From Enterovibrio sp045679545 (GTDB lineage: Bacteria; Pseudomonadota; Gammaproteobacteria; Enterobacterales; Vibrionaceae), in NCBI RefSeq assembly GCF_045679545.1, contig NZ_CP166194.1, forward strand, positions 1 to 64,000: DNA of 64,000 nt. The letters are read 5' to 3'. Positions 9,504 through 18,181 of this stretch are shown here, piece after piece. Numbering within the stretch: the stretch's first letter is position 1; each line of letters begins with the position of its first letter. The notes under the pieces are model-generated. The model was not told the DNA's origin, ran no database searches, and saw nothing but the letters and a program-made list of their open reading frames with translations. Made by a program: the position numbers and the translations under genes.

Positions 9504-10421
9504 TTACTTCTCCTCATCCTTCTTGCACATTGGGAAGCCTAGCGCTTCACGAGAGGCGTAATACGCTTCAGCAACAGCTTTAGTCAGGTTGCGAATACGT
9601 AGGATGTAACGCTGACGCTCGGTCACTGAAATGGCTTTGCGTGCGTCGAGAAGGTTGAAAGCGTGGCCAGCTTTTAGAATACGCTCGTACGCAGGAAGCG
9701 GCAGTGGCTTCTCAAGCTCAAGCAAGGTTTTACATTCTTTCTCACACTGGTCAAAGTAGATGAACAAGAAGTCCACATCAGCGTATTCAAAGTTATACGT
9801 TGATTGCTCGACTTCGTTTTGATGGAAGATGTCGCCGTAGGTCACTTTGCCAAACGGGCCGTCGGTCCAAATCAAGTCATAGACAGAATCTACATCTTGG
9901 ATGTACATCGCCAAACGTTCGATGCCGTAGGTGATTTCGCCAGTAACAGGCTTACACTCGAGACCACCAACTTGTTGGAAGTAAGTAAATTGTGTCACTT
10001 CCATGCCGTTAAGCCACACTTCCCAGCCAAGACCCCAAGCGCCCAATGTCGGGTTTTCCCAGTTGTCTTCGACAAAGCGAATATCGTGTACTTCTGGATC
10101 TATGCCCAAAACACGTAATGAACCCAGGTACAGTTCCTGAATATTGTCAGGAGACGGCTTCATGATGGTTTGGAACTGATAATAGTGTTGCAGGCGGTTA
10201 GGGTTTTCACCGTAACGGCCATCAGTCGGGCGACGCGAAGGTTGAACATAGGCTGCCGCAATTGGCTCGGGGCCGATAGCACGCAGACAAGTCATAGGAT
10301 GAGAGGTGCCAGCACCTACCTCCATGTCGAGTGGTTGCACGATAGTACAACCTTGTTGGGCCCAGTAATCCTGCAGCGCGAGGATCATGCCCTGAAAAGT
10401 TTTAACGTCGAATTTATGCAT
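9504..10421 (-). CDS. glyQ: Glycine-tRNA ligase alpha subunit
   Basis: 305 residues (E. coli 303). Catalytic alpha chain of the heterotetrameric glycyl-tRNA synthetase, a class II fold. The sequence begins MHKFDVKTFQGMI and contains the highly conserved LQDYWAQQGCTI, SRRPTDGRYGENPNR and VEDNWENPTLGAWGLGWEVW (class II motif region). The frame extends 14 codons upstream, but the family start is at 10421. A -10-like TATAAT lies on the minus strand at 10467-10472 with a weak -35. First gene of glyQS. Confidence 0.97.
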   Translation of the reverse strand: MHKFDVKTFQGMILALQDYWAQQGCTIVQPLDMEVGAGTSHPMTCLRAIGPEPIAAAYVQPSRRPTDGRYGENPNRLQHYYQFQTIMKPSPDNIQELYLGSLRVLGIDPEVHDIRFVEDNWENPTLGAWGLGWEVWLNGMEVTQFTYFQQVGGLECKPVTGEITYGIERLAMYIQDVDSVYDLIWTDGPFGKVTYGDIFHQNEVEQSTYNFEYADVDFLFIYFDQCEKECKTLLELEKPLPLPAYERILKAGHAFNLLDARKAISVTERQRYILRIRNLTKAVAEAYYASREALGFPMCKKDEEK

Positions 10422-10567
10422 CGTCAGGTTCGCGCGGTTATGTAAATGAATGGAAAATAACACGCGATTATAACGCGCTAAACGAGGGATAAGTAGCGCT
10501 GATGGCGGTTTTTTGTTCGTATAGCGTTGTCGGAGCGATGGAACTCGAGAGGGACAAATTTAGGGGA

Positions 10568-10597
10568 TTGAATTTATCGGCGAATTGACGATAAAAT
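10568..10597 (+). promoter_or_regulatory. Probable promoter of the mneA leader
   Basis: TTGAAT (10568-10573), an 18-bp spacer and TAAAAT (10592-10597) place transcription start near 10604, just before the riboswitch aptamer. Confidence 0.55.
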
Positions 10598-10605
10598 GCG
10601 CGCGC

Positions 10606-10711
10606 TCTTGGGGAGTAGTCTCTCGCGCCAGCGAGGCCATTATCAACATATTTGAAGCTCATCTTCATGGTAATGGCGACATACGACAACGTAGGTTTGA
10701 CGAGACCAATG
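10606..10711 (+). ncRNA. yybP-ykoY manganese riboswitch
   Basis: The leader contains the hallmark 5' segment CTTGGGGAGTAGTC (10605-10619), the internal ATCAACATA (10641-10650) and the 3' segment TTTGACGAGACCAA (near 10697-10709); TTGG and CCAA can close P1. This motif class senses Mn2+ and is known upstream of Mn exporters, as here. Downstream, AGGCGGGG (10728-10735) can pair with CCCCGCCT (10768-10775), ending just before the GGAAG ribosome site. No U tract follows, so control of translation is more likely than termination. Confidence 0.85.
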
Positions 10712-10787
10712 ACATATCACACGAACCAGGCGGGGGCGTGAGATCTGTCATGGTTATCGATAATAAACCCCGCCTCGGAAGACAATC

Positions 10788-11345
10788 ATGAGCGTTCTAG
10801 TAATCTCCATCACCACTGTCGCATTGGCGGAAATTGGTGATAAAACACAACTCCTGTCACTACTATTGGCCAGCCGCTATCGTAAGCCTGTCCCTATTAT
10901 TCTTGCCATTTTGTTTGCCACCTTGTTGAACCATTCCTTGGCCGCTTGGCTAGGTGTGGTTGTCGCGGACTATTTAACGCCTGACGTATTGCGTTGGGTC
11001 CTGATCGCGAGCTTCACGGTAATGGCGCTTTGGATTTTGATACCAGATAAACTGGATGACGATGAAACCCCATCGAGTCGAGGCCCCTTTGTCGCGAGCT
11101 TTATTGCATTCTTTATTGCTGAAATTGGCGATAAAACCCAGGTAGCAACCACAGTGTTAGGCGCACAAAATAGCGATGCGCTAACCATGGTGATATTAGG
11201 GACAACGATTGGCATGTTGCTGGCCAATGTGCCAGTGGTGCTATTGGGAAAGAAAGCCGCTAACGCACTGCCACTGAATATCGTACGGTATGTGACGGCA
11301 GGGCTGTTTGCTGTGCTTGCAATTGTTACTTACGTGGTGGGATAA
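10788..11345 (+). CDS. mneA: Manganese exporter, UPF0016/TMEM165 family
   Basis: 185 residues, about six membrane segments in two repeats. Each half carries the family motif E-I-G-D-K-T-Q (residues 15-21 and about 110-116), whose acidic residues line the cation path. Members of this family export Mn2+ in Vibrio (MneA) and move Mn/Ca in eukaryotes (Gdt1/TMEM165). The Mn-type riboswitch directly upstream strongly supports the substrate. Start ATG 10788 follows CGGAAG. The neighbourhood next to glyQS is the same as I recall for V. cholerae. Confidence 0.9.
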   Translation: MSVLVISITTVALAEIGDKTQLLSLLLASRYRKPVPIILAILFATLLNHSLAAWLGVVVADYLTPDVLRWVLIASFTVMALWILIPDKLDDDETPSSRGPFVASFIAFFIAEIGDKTQVATTVLGAQNSDALTMVILGTTIGMLLANVPVVLLGKKAANALPLNIVRYVTAGLFAVLAIVTYVVG

Positions 11346-11443
11346 ATGGGCAAATAGCAACTGAATGTGTGACGTCGGTGACACTCAAATCCTATTTATC
11401 ATGGTAGCTTGATGTTGGTGTCATGGTGATTGAGGAGCATGTT

Positions 11444-11707
11444 ATGGACAGGTTTCAGGTGATCAGCCCTAGAAGCCAATTGTGGCTATTTCACGTCGCG
11501 CTAGCCCTGAATATTCTTGGGATGGTATTAACTGATATGTGGGCTCCAATGGTTGTTGGCGCAATAGTAACCACTTACTTATCAATTGATGCCATGATGC
11601 GTGTGCGCTATGTGTTTCCGATGAAAAAGGCGATACGAGAGCTTGAGCACGAGAATGCCGTGCTAAGGCAAAAAATCAGCGATGTTCAACAGACGCCACC
11701 CTACTGA
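11444..11707 (+). CDS. Small two-TM protein with C-terminal coiled coil, unknown
   Basis: 87 residues from ATG 11444, which follows GAGGAG; an in-frame GTG 21 bases upstream is less well placed. Two hydrophobic segments (about residues 13-30 and 34-51, containing LWLFHVALALNILGMV) are followed by a basic turn and a heptad-like helix rich in Glu/Leu (about 60-80), predicted to be cytoplasmic. I do not recognise the family. It is monocistronic, converges on tusA and shares a bidirectional terminator with it. Confidence 0.75.
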   Translation: MDRFQVISPRSQLWLFHVALALNILGMVLTDMWAPMVVGAIVTTYLSIDAMMRVRYVFPMKKAIRELEHENAVLRQKISDVQQTPPY

Positions 11708-11714
11708 CAAACAT

Positions 11715-11742
11715 AAAAAAGCAGCCAATGGCTGCTTTTTTT
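11715..11742. terminator. Bidirectional terminator
   Basis: AAAAAA-GCAGCC-AAT-GGCTGC-TTTTTTT: a symmetric stem with A and T runs on either side, between convergent genes. Confidence 0.9.
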
Positions 11743-11763
11743 GTGGGTGTTTCGTGCTATTTG

Positions 11764-12009
11764 CTACAAACCTTTGCGGATCAGATATCGGTAAGGGAGC
11801 GTATCCGATTCTTGCGCAATCAGTGTGTGATCCATAAAGCGACAAAAGCTTGGGATATCACGAGTGGTCGACGGATCGTCTGCCGTCACCAGTAACGTTT
11901 CCCCGTCTAATATGTTGCGAATTGTCTTTCTGACCATCATCACGGGCTCCGGACAGCGCAGACCTTCTGTGTCTAAAAAGTGATCTGGATTTCCAAATTC
12001 TGAATTCAT
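11764..12009 (-). CDS. tusA: Sulfur carrier protein TusA
   Basis: 81 residues, full length. TusA takes persulfide sulfur from IscS and passes it to TusBCD for 2-thiolation of tRNA wobble uridine; it also influences other sulfur-dependent pathways. The active-site motif is LRCPEPVMMVRK (Cys at about residue 19), and the C-terminal PYRYLIRKG is conserved. Monocistronic on the minus strand, no strong ribosome site upstream (AAGAAA only). Confidence 0.95.
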   Translation of the reverse strand: MNSEFGNPDHFLDTEGLRCPEPVMMVRKTIRNILDGETLLVTADDPSTTRDIPSFCRFMDHTLIAQESDTLPYRYLIRKGL

Positions 12010-12074
12010 TTTCTTATGTCACATGAGAAACGTCGATCAGATCATACTTATGAAGACGAAATAATCAACAGGGC

Positions 12075-12102
12075 TTGGAATTGTAAAAAACCTGTGTAAA
12101 TT
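12075..12102 (+). promoter_or_regulatory. Possible promoter of an orphan short transcript
   Basis: TTGGAA (12075-12080), 16 bp, TAAATT (12097-12102), giving a start near 12109. AT-rich context; weak -10. Confidence 0.35.
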
Positions 12103-12108
12103 AATTAA

Positions 12109-12227
12109 CAAGCTGTTAACGAATGCGTTCGGTATTACTGAGCGGAACGGCTTGGCTAACTCACTCATCGACTACACTCACTACCCAGTTTTCTTGGGCT
12201 TCCCCGCTTCTATGCGGGATTTTTTTT
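12109..12227 (+). ncRNA. Candidate small RNA
   Basis: About 120 nt of non-coding DNA between tusA and a LysR gene ends in an orphan terminator: CCCGC (12203-12207), loop TTCTAT, GCGGG (12214-12218), then eight or more T after one A. No same-strand gene precedes it, so the terminator needs its own transcript; a plausible promoter is at 12075-12102. A second small pairing CCCAG/TTGGG lies just upstream. I do not recognise the RNA. Confidence 0.4.
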
Positions 12228-12383
12228 GCCTATTACTTCCTGCTTTCGCAATAGATCAGCAATGATAAGCATCGAGACAGAACATCGCTTCGTATACTTT
12301 CTCGCACAGCCTATCACCACAGTTACCGATTTCAACGTGTTGGTCAGGTATAATCGCTAAACATATCATTTGTTAGGCTGCTT

Positions 12384-13325
12384 ATGGAACTTGAAGACAT
12401 CTATCGTCGCGACCTCAACTTGCTTATCGCGCTTCGCGTGCTGCTTGAAGAAGGGAGCGTTAGCAAAGCGGCTATTCGTTTGAGCTTGAGTCAGTCTGCG
12501 ATGAGTCGAGTTCTTGGGCGCTTAAGAAACTTAACGAATGATCCGTTGTTTACGCGACATGGTCAGCAGCTTATTCCCACTCAGAAAGCGCTAGAGCTTA
12601 ATCAATCGCTAACCGCGCCATTAGATGCGTTGCGAGTGGTGTTATCCCCTGAGGAATTTGATCCGGCCAAATGCGAACAAAAGTTTAAGATCGCGACAAC
12701 AGACTACGCGATGCAAACCATTCTTCCGTTTGCACTTCCCCGTATATACGAAGAGGCGCCAGGGCTGTCACTTGAATTCGCACCCTTGCAACATGACCAA
12801 TTGATGCGTCAACTGACTTCTGAAGGGTGCGACATGGCGATCTGCCGTCCTATAGGCCAAGTTGACACGCTTCGATCCGATATTCTTGGTTTAGTCAGTG
12901 TGTTTTGCTTAGTGGCAAAGCATCATCCATTGGCAGATAGAATACTGACGCTGGATGATTATTTGTCCTATCCGCATGCCGTGATTGCCATCAGTGATGG
13001 TGTAAAGGCGTTGATCGATAGCGCACTACGCGGTCACCCTGAGCCAAAGCTAGCGCTTCGGGCCTACCATCTTGAAGCCGCCATCGCGATGCTTGATAGC
13101 CTTCCTTTGATTATTACTGTCCCAGCTGATCTGGCGTATTTGGTTGGAGACAAACATGATCTTGTAATAAAGCCACTCCCGTTTGCATTCAAGCCTTTTG
13201 ACTACTCGCTAATTTGGCATCCGAGAACTGATCATTCAGCGGCTCAGATTTGGCTGCGCAATTTGATCAAAGAAGAGTGTGGTAGGCTTATCTCTAGCCG
13301 AATAAAGGACATGGGGCTGGTATAG
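12384..13325 (+). CDS. LysR-family transcriptional regulator
   Basis: 313 residues. N-terminal winged HTH: the segment LNLLIALRVLLEEGSVSKAA, then SQSAMSRVLGRLR, DPLFTRHGQQLIPT, is the standard LysR arrangement (residues about 10-70). The remainder is a periplasmic-binding-like effector domain. The HTH resembles the NodD/LeuO-like branch rather than CysB-type members, and the target is unknown. The gene converges on acuI and is separated from it by a shared terminator, so neither the divergent-target rule nor an operon points to a regulated gene. Confidence 0.88.
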   Translation: MELEDIYRRDLNLLIALRVLLEEGSVSKAAIRLSLSQSAMSRVLGRLRNLTNDPLFTRHGQQLIPTQKALELNQSLTAPLDALRVVLSPEEFDPAKCEQKFKIATTDYAMQTILPFALPRIYEEAPGLSLEFAPLQHDQLMRQLTSEGCDMAICRPIGQVDTLRSDILGLVSVFCLVAKHHPLADRILTLDDYLSYPHAVIAISDGVKALIDSALRGHPEPKLALRAYHLEAAIAMLDSLPLIITVPADLAYLVGDKHDLVIKPLPFAFKPFDYSLIWHPRTDHSAAQIWLRNLIKEECGRLISSRIKDMGLV

Positions 13326-13338
13326 TGCTGGAAATAAT

Positions 13339-13363
13339 AAACGGAGCATGATGCTCCGTTTTT
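13339..13363. terminator. Bidirectional terminator
   Basis: AAACGGAGCAT / ATGCTCCGTTTTT stem between convergent lysR and acuI. Confidence 0.85.
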
Positions 13364-13385
13364 GTGTGTTCATTCGCTCGCTTGA

Positions 13386-14366
13386 TTAGAGCTTGATTAA
13401 CACGCGACCTTTAATCTTACCGTTAGTGATCGCTTCTGCTGCTTCAGCCACATCTTCCAACGTAATTTCTGAACAGCCGTGATCGAAATAGCTCGCAGGT
13501 AGTATTTCAGAAATACGTTTCCACGCCTTTTGACGACGCTCAAATGGGGCATAAACTGAGTCAACACCCAGCAGCTTCACGCCTCGCAGAATGAAAGGCA
13601 TCACTGTGGTTGGTAAATCAAAACCACCAGCGAGGCCACATGCTGCGACTGCACCGTCATAATCAGTTTGTGCCAACACACGTGCCAGCATTTTGCTGCC
13701 TACGGTATCGACAGCGCCCGCCCACAATTGCTTCTCGAGAGGACGACCGGCATCATCAAACTCACTACGCTCAACAATGCGTGATGCTCCCAGTGCTTTC
13801 AACCATTCGCCGTTTTCGCTTGCACGGCCAGTGACTGCAACAACCTGATAGCCCAATTGCGCCAGCAAGGTAACGGCAACTGAACCAACACCACCACTTG
13901 CACCTGTGACGAGAATTTCACCTTTCTCTGGTGTAATACCCGCATCTTGTAGCGCTTGCACACACAACATGGCAGTTAGGCCAGCTGTACCAATTTTCAT
14001 TGCTTGAGCGCCAGACAGTGATTCAGGAAGAGGAACTAACCAATCCGCTTTTAAGCGTGCTTTTTGTGCCATGCCACCCCAGTGACCTTCACCCACGCCC
14101 CAGCCAGTCAGTACGACTTTTTGACCTGTGGTATAGCGCTCATCAGAAGATTCAACCACGGTGCCGGTCAAATCGATACCAGGTACCATTGGGAAATCAC
14201 GAACAATACGTCCTTTGCCAGTGATCGCGAGACCGTCTTTGTAGTTTAATGAAGAGTAATCAACGTCGATCAGCACGTCGCCTTCTGGTAGTTGGCTTTC
14301 GTCGAGTTGTTGAATGGATGCAGTGGTCAGTTTGTCTGCTTGATCCAGCACAAGTGCCTTAAACAT
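13386..14366 (-). CDS. acuI: Acrylyl-CoA reductase (NADPH), AcuI/YhdH family
   Basis: 326 residues, medium-chain dehydrogenase/reductase of the zinc-free quinone-oxidoreductase-like branch. AcuI reduces toxic acryloyl-CoA to propionyl-CoA with NADPH, relevant to DMSP and propionate metabolism in marine bacteria. The sequence has NYKDGLAITG near residue 41, the nucleotide-binding TGASGGVGSVAV near residue 154 and AVTGR shortly after. GGAGG lies upstream of ATG 14366. Monocistronic. Substrate is by family; other small enoyl acceptors are possible. Confidence 0.9.
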   Translation of the reverse strand: MFKALVLDQADKLTTASIQQLDESQLPEGDVLIDVDYSSLNYKDGLAITGKGRIVRDFPMVPGIDLTGTVVESSDERYTTGQKVVLTGWGVGEGHWGGMAQKARLKADWLVPLPESLSGAQAMKIGTAGLTAMLCVQALQDAGITPEKGEILVTGASGGVGSVAVTLLAQLGYQVVAVTGRASENGEWLKALGASRIVERSEFDDAGRPLEKQLWAGAVDTVGSKMLARVLAQTDYDGAVAACGLAGGFDLPTTVMPFILRGVKLLGVDSVYAPFERRQKAWKRISEILPASYFDHGCSEITLEDVAEAAEAITNGKIKGRVLIKL

Positions 14367-14508
14367 GGCGTGTCCTCCGGAAAGGGGAAGAAAAATAGAT
14401 GGTTAACAATATGCCACACAGTGTAGAACTAAATGGGTTATGAAAATAATGAAACTAACTCATTTTATCTATGCGTTTTATGCATGTCATATTTTTTAGC
14501 TTGAGATG

Positions 14509-14536
14509 GAAAAAGCCGGGCAGTTGCCCGGCTTTG
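14509..14536 (-). terminator. fadBA terminator
   Basis: On the minus strand AAAGCCGGGCA / TGCCCGGCTTT forms a long perfect stem followed by TTCC; the U tract lies partly in the stem end. Confidence 0.75.
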
Positions 14537-14558
14537 CTCGTTTGGTGAAACAGGATGA

Positions 14559-15722
14559 TTAGACGCGTTCGAAAACGGTCGCAATACCCTGACCCAAGCC
14601 GATGCACATGGTCGCTAGGCCCAACTCAACATCATTGTGTTCCATCAGATTGATAAGCGTAGTCGATATGCGAGCACCTGAGCACCCTAAGGGATGGCCG
14701 AGTGCGATCGCGCCACCATTGAGGTTCACTTTCTCATCAACTTTATCTAACAGACCAAGGTCTTTGGCACATGGCAATGACTGTGCAGCAAAGGCTTCGT
14801 TAAGTTCAACCATGCCAATGTCGTCAATGGTCACGCCAGCACGCTTCAATGCTTTGTGGCTAGCAGGAACCGGGCCGTAACCCATGATGGAGGGATCGCA
14901 ACCGGCAACGGCCATTGAGCGGATACGAGCGCGGATTGGTAAGCCGAGTGCTTTGGCTTTGTCTTCGCTCATCACCAGCATCGCTGACGCGCCGTCTGAC
15001 AGGGCTGACGACGTACCTGCTGTGACAGTGCCATTAACGGGATCGAACACAGGGCGCAATCCAGATAGTGTTTCAACCGTGGTTTCTGGACGAATCACTT
15101 CGTCGTTTTCGACCAAGATCAAGCCACCTTTTTCATCATGGCCTTCAGTTGGCATGATTTCATTTTTGAACCGACCTTCAAGCGTCGCTGCGTAAGCACG
15201 TCGGTGTGAGCGGGCAGCAAATTCATCTTGCTGCTCGCGGCTAATGCCATGAATGCGGCCTAGCATTTCTGCAGTCAAACCCATCATGCCTGCGGCTTTC
15301 GCGACAGATTTAGAGAGTCCAGGGTGGAAGTCGACACCGTGGTTCATTGGCACATGACCCATATGCTCAACACCACCAATAATGCACACATCAGCATCAC
15401 CAATCATGATAGCGCGCGTTGCATCGTGCAGTGCTTGCATGGACGAACCACACAGACGATTAACGGTTGTTGCTGCAACAGAATGCGGAATGCCTGCAAG
15501 TAATGCCGCGTTTCGCGCGATGTTGAAGCCTTGCTCTAGCGTTTGTTGAACACAGCCCCAATAAATATCTTCAATCTCTGTGGGATCGAGCTGTGAGTTA
15601 CGCACTAATAGTGAACGCATCAAATGCGCAGATAAATCTTCTGCTCGAACATTGCGGAATGCGCCAGCTTTTGAGCGGCCCATTGGGGTTCGAATACAAT
15701 CGACAATCACAACGTTTTTCAT
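14559..15722 (-). CDS. fadA: 3-ketoacyl-CoA thiolase (beta-oxidation)
   Basis: 387 residues, same length as E. coli FadA. Beta subunit of the aerobic fatty-acid oxidation complex; thiolytically releases acetyl-CoA. Active-site Cys in RLCGSSMQALH (about residue 91), catalytic His/Cys in the C-terminal GHPLGCSGAR and MCIGLGQG motifs. Lies 32 bp behind fadB in the fadBA operon and is followed by a terminator, so expression depends on the FadR-controlled promoter before fadB. Confidence 0.97.
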   Translation of the reverse strand: MKNVVIVDCIRTPMGRSKAGAFRNVRAEDLSAHLMRSLLVRNSQLDPTEIEDIYWGCVQQTLEQGFNIARNAALLAGIPHSVAATTVNRLCGSSMQALHDATRAIMIGDADVCIIGGVEHMGHVPMNHGVDFHPGLSKSVAKAAGMMGLTAEMLGRIHGISREQQDEFAARSHRRAYAATLEGRFKNEIMPTEGHDEKGGLILVENDEVIRPETTVETLSGLRPVFDPVNGTVTAGTSSALSDGASAMLVMSEDKAKALGLPIRARIRSMAVAGCDPSIMGYGPVPASHKALKRAGVTIDDIGMVELNEAFAAQSLPCAKDLGLLDKVDEKVNLNGGAIALGHPLGCSGARISTTLINLMEHNDVELGLATMCIGLGQGIATVFERV

Positions 15723-15754
15723 GTTATTTCCCTCTTAATCTTTATCCGTGTTGG

Positions 15755-17920
15755 TTAGGCTGACTGTCGTTGGGTATCGAAATACCCTTCACCTTTGGCT
15801 GCTTTGTCTCGCAGACCTTGTGGGACTTCATAGGCAGGGCCAAGGTTGGCCAGTTTGTCTGCCATCGCCACGTAGGTTTCTAGCCCGATGGTATCTAGGT
15901 AGCGGAAAACGCCACCACGGAATGGAGGGAAGCCTAAGCCATATACCAGTGCCATGTCGGCTTCTTGTGGTGTAGCAATAATGCCTTCTTCAAGACAACG
16001 GACGACTTCATTGATCATCGGCACCATCATGCGATTGATGATCTCTTCGTCGCTGTAATCTGTGTTGCTGCCAATAACACCAGCAAGCAAGCCAGCGACA
16101 TCGGCATCCACGTCTTTCTTCGGCTTGCCTTTACGGTCTACTGAGTATTTGTAGAAACCCACACCGTTTTTCTGACCAAAACGCTGTTGCTCGAACATCA
16201 CGTCAACGCCATCGCGATAGTCTTTGGCCATGCGCGTCGGGAAGCCTTCTGCCATCACCGCTTGTGCGTGGTGCGCGGTATCAATACCGACTACATCAAG
16301 AAGATATGCAGGGCCCATTGGCCAACCGAATTTCTTCTCCATGACCTTGTCGATTTTGGTGAAGTCAGCGCCATCACGAAGCAATAAGCTGAAACCCGCA
16401 AAGTAAGGGAACAGGACACGGTTAACAAAGAAACCCGGGCAGTCGTTAACAACCACTGGGCTCTTGCCCATTTTCGCAGCGTAAGCGACAACGCGAGAAA
16501 TAGTTTCGTCTGACGTGTCTTTGCCGCGAATGACTTCGACCAAAGGCATGCGGTGGACAGGGTTGAAGAAGTGCATGCCACAGAAGTTCTCTGGGCGCTT
16601 TAACGATTTGGCGAGCAAATCGATAGGGATGGTCGAGGTGTTTGATGTCAGAATCGCGTTTTCGCCGATCAAACCTTCCACTTCACTCAATACAGCGGCT
16701 TTAATTTTCGGGTTTTCGACCACAGCTTCAACAATGATGTCGGCTTGTTCGATTCCGGCGTAATGTAGGCTAGGCGTGATAGAGGCAAGAACTTCTGCCA
16801 TCTGGGCCCCTTTAATGCGTCCGCGCTCAAGCTGTTTGTTGAGCAGCTTTGAGGCTTCTTTCATACCCATTTCAAGTGATGCTTGGCTGATGTCTTTCAT
16901 CAGAACTGGCACGCCACGACTTGCCGATTGATATGCAATGCCGCCACCCATGATGCCTGCGCCCAATACGGCGGCGTGTTGGGTCTCTTTCCCTTCTTTA
17001 GCCGCTTTTTTGGCTTTGGATTTTAGGAATTGGTCGTTAAGGAATAGGCCGACTAACGCTTGTGTCACTGGGCCTTTCACGAGTTTGACGAAGTGTTTGC
17101 TTTCAATTAGTAGCGCTTCATCGCGATTTGCGCGCGAGGCTTCTTCAATGGCCAGTACTGCAGCCATGGGTGCTGGATAATGTGGGCCCGCAATCTGAGA
17201 CACCATGCCTTTGGCCATGGTGAAGCTCATGGTGGCTTCCATTTTGTTGAGCTGAAGCGGCGATTTTTTCTGCTCGCGACGCTTTTTCCAATCTAGCTTG
17301 CCGGCAATCGCTTGTGCTGCAAGCTGAAGTGCCGCGTCACGGAGATCTTCAGGGGCGGTAACAGCATCAATTAACCCTAGCTTGAGCGCGGCGTCAGCTT
17401 TGCTTTCTTTACCTGCAGTGATAAGTTCCATTGCGGTATCTGCACCAATCAGGCGTGGCATACGAACCGTACCGCCAAAGCCCGGGATGATACCCAGCTT
17501 GGTTTCTGGTAGGCCAATTCGTGCGGTGGTATCAGCAATACGAAAATCAGTAGAGAGGATACATTCACAGCCGCCGCCCAGTGCAAAGCCCGAAATCACC
17601 GAAACGGTCGGGAAGGGTAAATCTTCAATGCGTGAAAAGACACTGTTTGCATCAGCAATCCATTGCGCCAGATCTTCGTCAGGGCTTGAAAACATATCTA
17701 AGAATTCGGTGATATCTGCACCGACAACGAAAGCGGATTTCGCTGATGTGAGCAGTAGTGCCTGGATATCAGTTTTTGATTCGAGTGCGCTCAGTGCTTG
17801 GGCTAAGCTTTTTAGCGTCGCACGATCGAACTTATTGACGGAACCTGGTGCGTCGAGGTTGAGTTCCGCGATGCCATCTTCCAGATAGCGTACGGACAGA
17901 GTGTCACCTTGGTAAATCAT
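15755..17920 (-). CDS. fadB: Fatty-acid oxidation complex alpha subunit
   Basis: 721 residues (E. coli 729). Multifunctional enzyme: N-terminal enoyl-CoA hydratase/isomerase (about 1-190) with the catalytic-Glu segments GGGCECILSTD and GLPETKLGIIPGFGG; central 3-hydroxyacyl-CoA dehydrogenase with Rossmann motif GAGIMGGGIAY (about residue 320) and catalytic His in GMHFFNPVHRMPLVE (about residue 450). C-terminal HAD domains complete it. First gene of fadBA. A FadR operator at 17983-17999 indicates repression relieved by long-chain acyl-CoA. Confidence 0.97.
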   Translation of the reverse strand: MIYQGDTLSVRYLEDGIAELNLDAPGSVNKFDRATLKSLAQALSALESKTDIQALLLTSAKSAFVVGADITEFLDMFSSPDEDLAQWIADANSVFSRIEDLPFPTVSVISGFALGGGCECILSTDFRIADTTARIGLPETKLGIIPGFGGTVRMPRLIGADTAMELITAGKESKADAALKLGLIDAVTAPEDLRDAALQLAAQAIAGKLDWKKRREQKKSPLQLNKMEATMSFTMAKGMVSQIAGPHYPAPMAAVLAIEEASRANRDEALLIESKHFVKLVKGPVTQALVGLFLNDQFLKSKAKKAAKEGKETQHAAVLGAGIMGGGIAYQSASRGVPVLMKDISQASLEMGMKEASKLLNKQLERGRIKGAQMAEVLASITPSLHYAGIEQADIIVEAVVENPKIKAAVLSEVEGLIGENAILTSNTSTIPIDLLAKSLKRPENFCGMHFFNPVHRMPLVEVIRGKDTSDETISRVVAYAAKMGKSPVVVNDCPGFFVNRVLFPYFAGFSLLLRDGADFTKIDKVMEKKFGWPMGPAYLLDVVGIDTAHHAQAVMAEGFPTRMAKDYRDGVDVMFEQQRFGQKNGVGFYKYSVDRKGKPKKDVDADVAGLLAGVIGSNTDYSDEEIINRMMVPMINEVVRCLEEGIIATPQEADMALVYGLGFPPFRGGVFRYLDTIGLETYVAMADKLANLGPAYEVPQGLRDKAAKGEGYFDTQRQSA

Positions 17921-17982
17921 GTTCTATCTCCGTATTGCCAGCTCTGCGTCTGGTATTTGGTTTACCGTTAAGTAGGAATCCG

Positions 17983-17999
17983 ATCTGGTAAGACCAGCT
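17983..17999. promoter_or_regulatory. FadR operator upstream of fadB
   Basis: ATCTGGTAAGACCAGCT matches the known E. coli fadB FadR box (TGGTNNGACCA core with the flanking C/G) and is 63 bp upstream of the fadB start, where a promoter would be. Confidence 0.85.
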
Positions 18000-18181
18000 T
18001 TCACTAGTCTGAGCCGCACCAATCGAAAAGGCAAATAAAATGTTAAACGATTGTTTGAATTTTGTGTTTGATCTACTTCTCATCTCGCGTGAGCGGGTAT
18101 GCTTATTCTCAAAAAGCAGTTAGTCATTTGCGCGGGTTACTGTGCTAAAATCCCGCGCCTTTTCAATGATAGGTCTTTGAA

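Noticed and set aside
10468..10689. Minus-strand 73-codon ORF upstream of glyQ
   Set aside because: Overlaps the glyQ promoter and the manganese riboswitch on the other strand; composition not protein-like.
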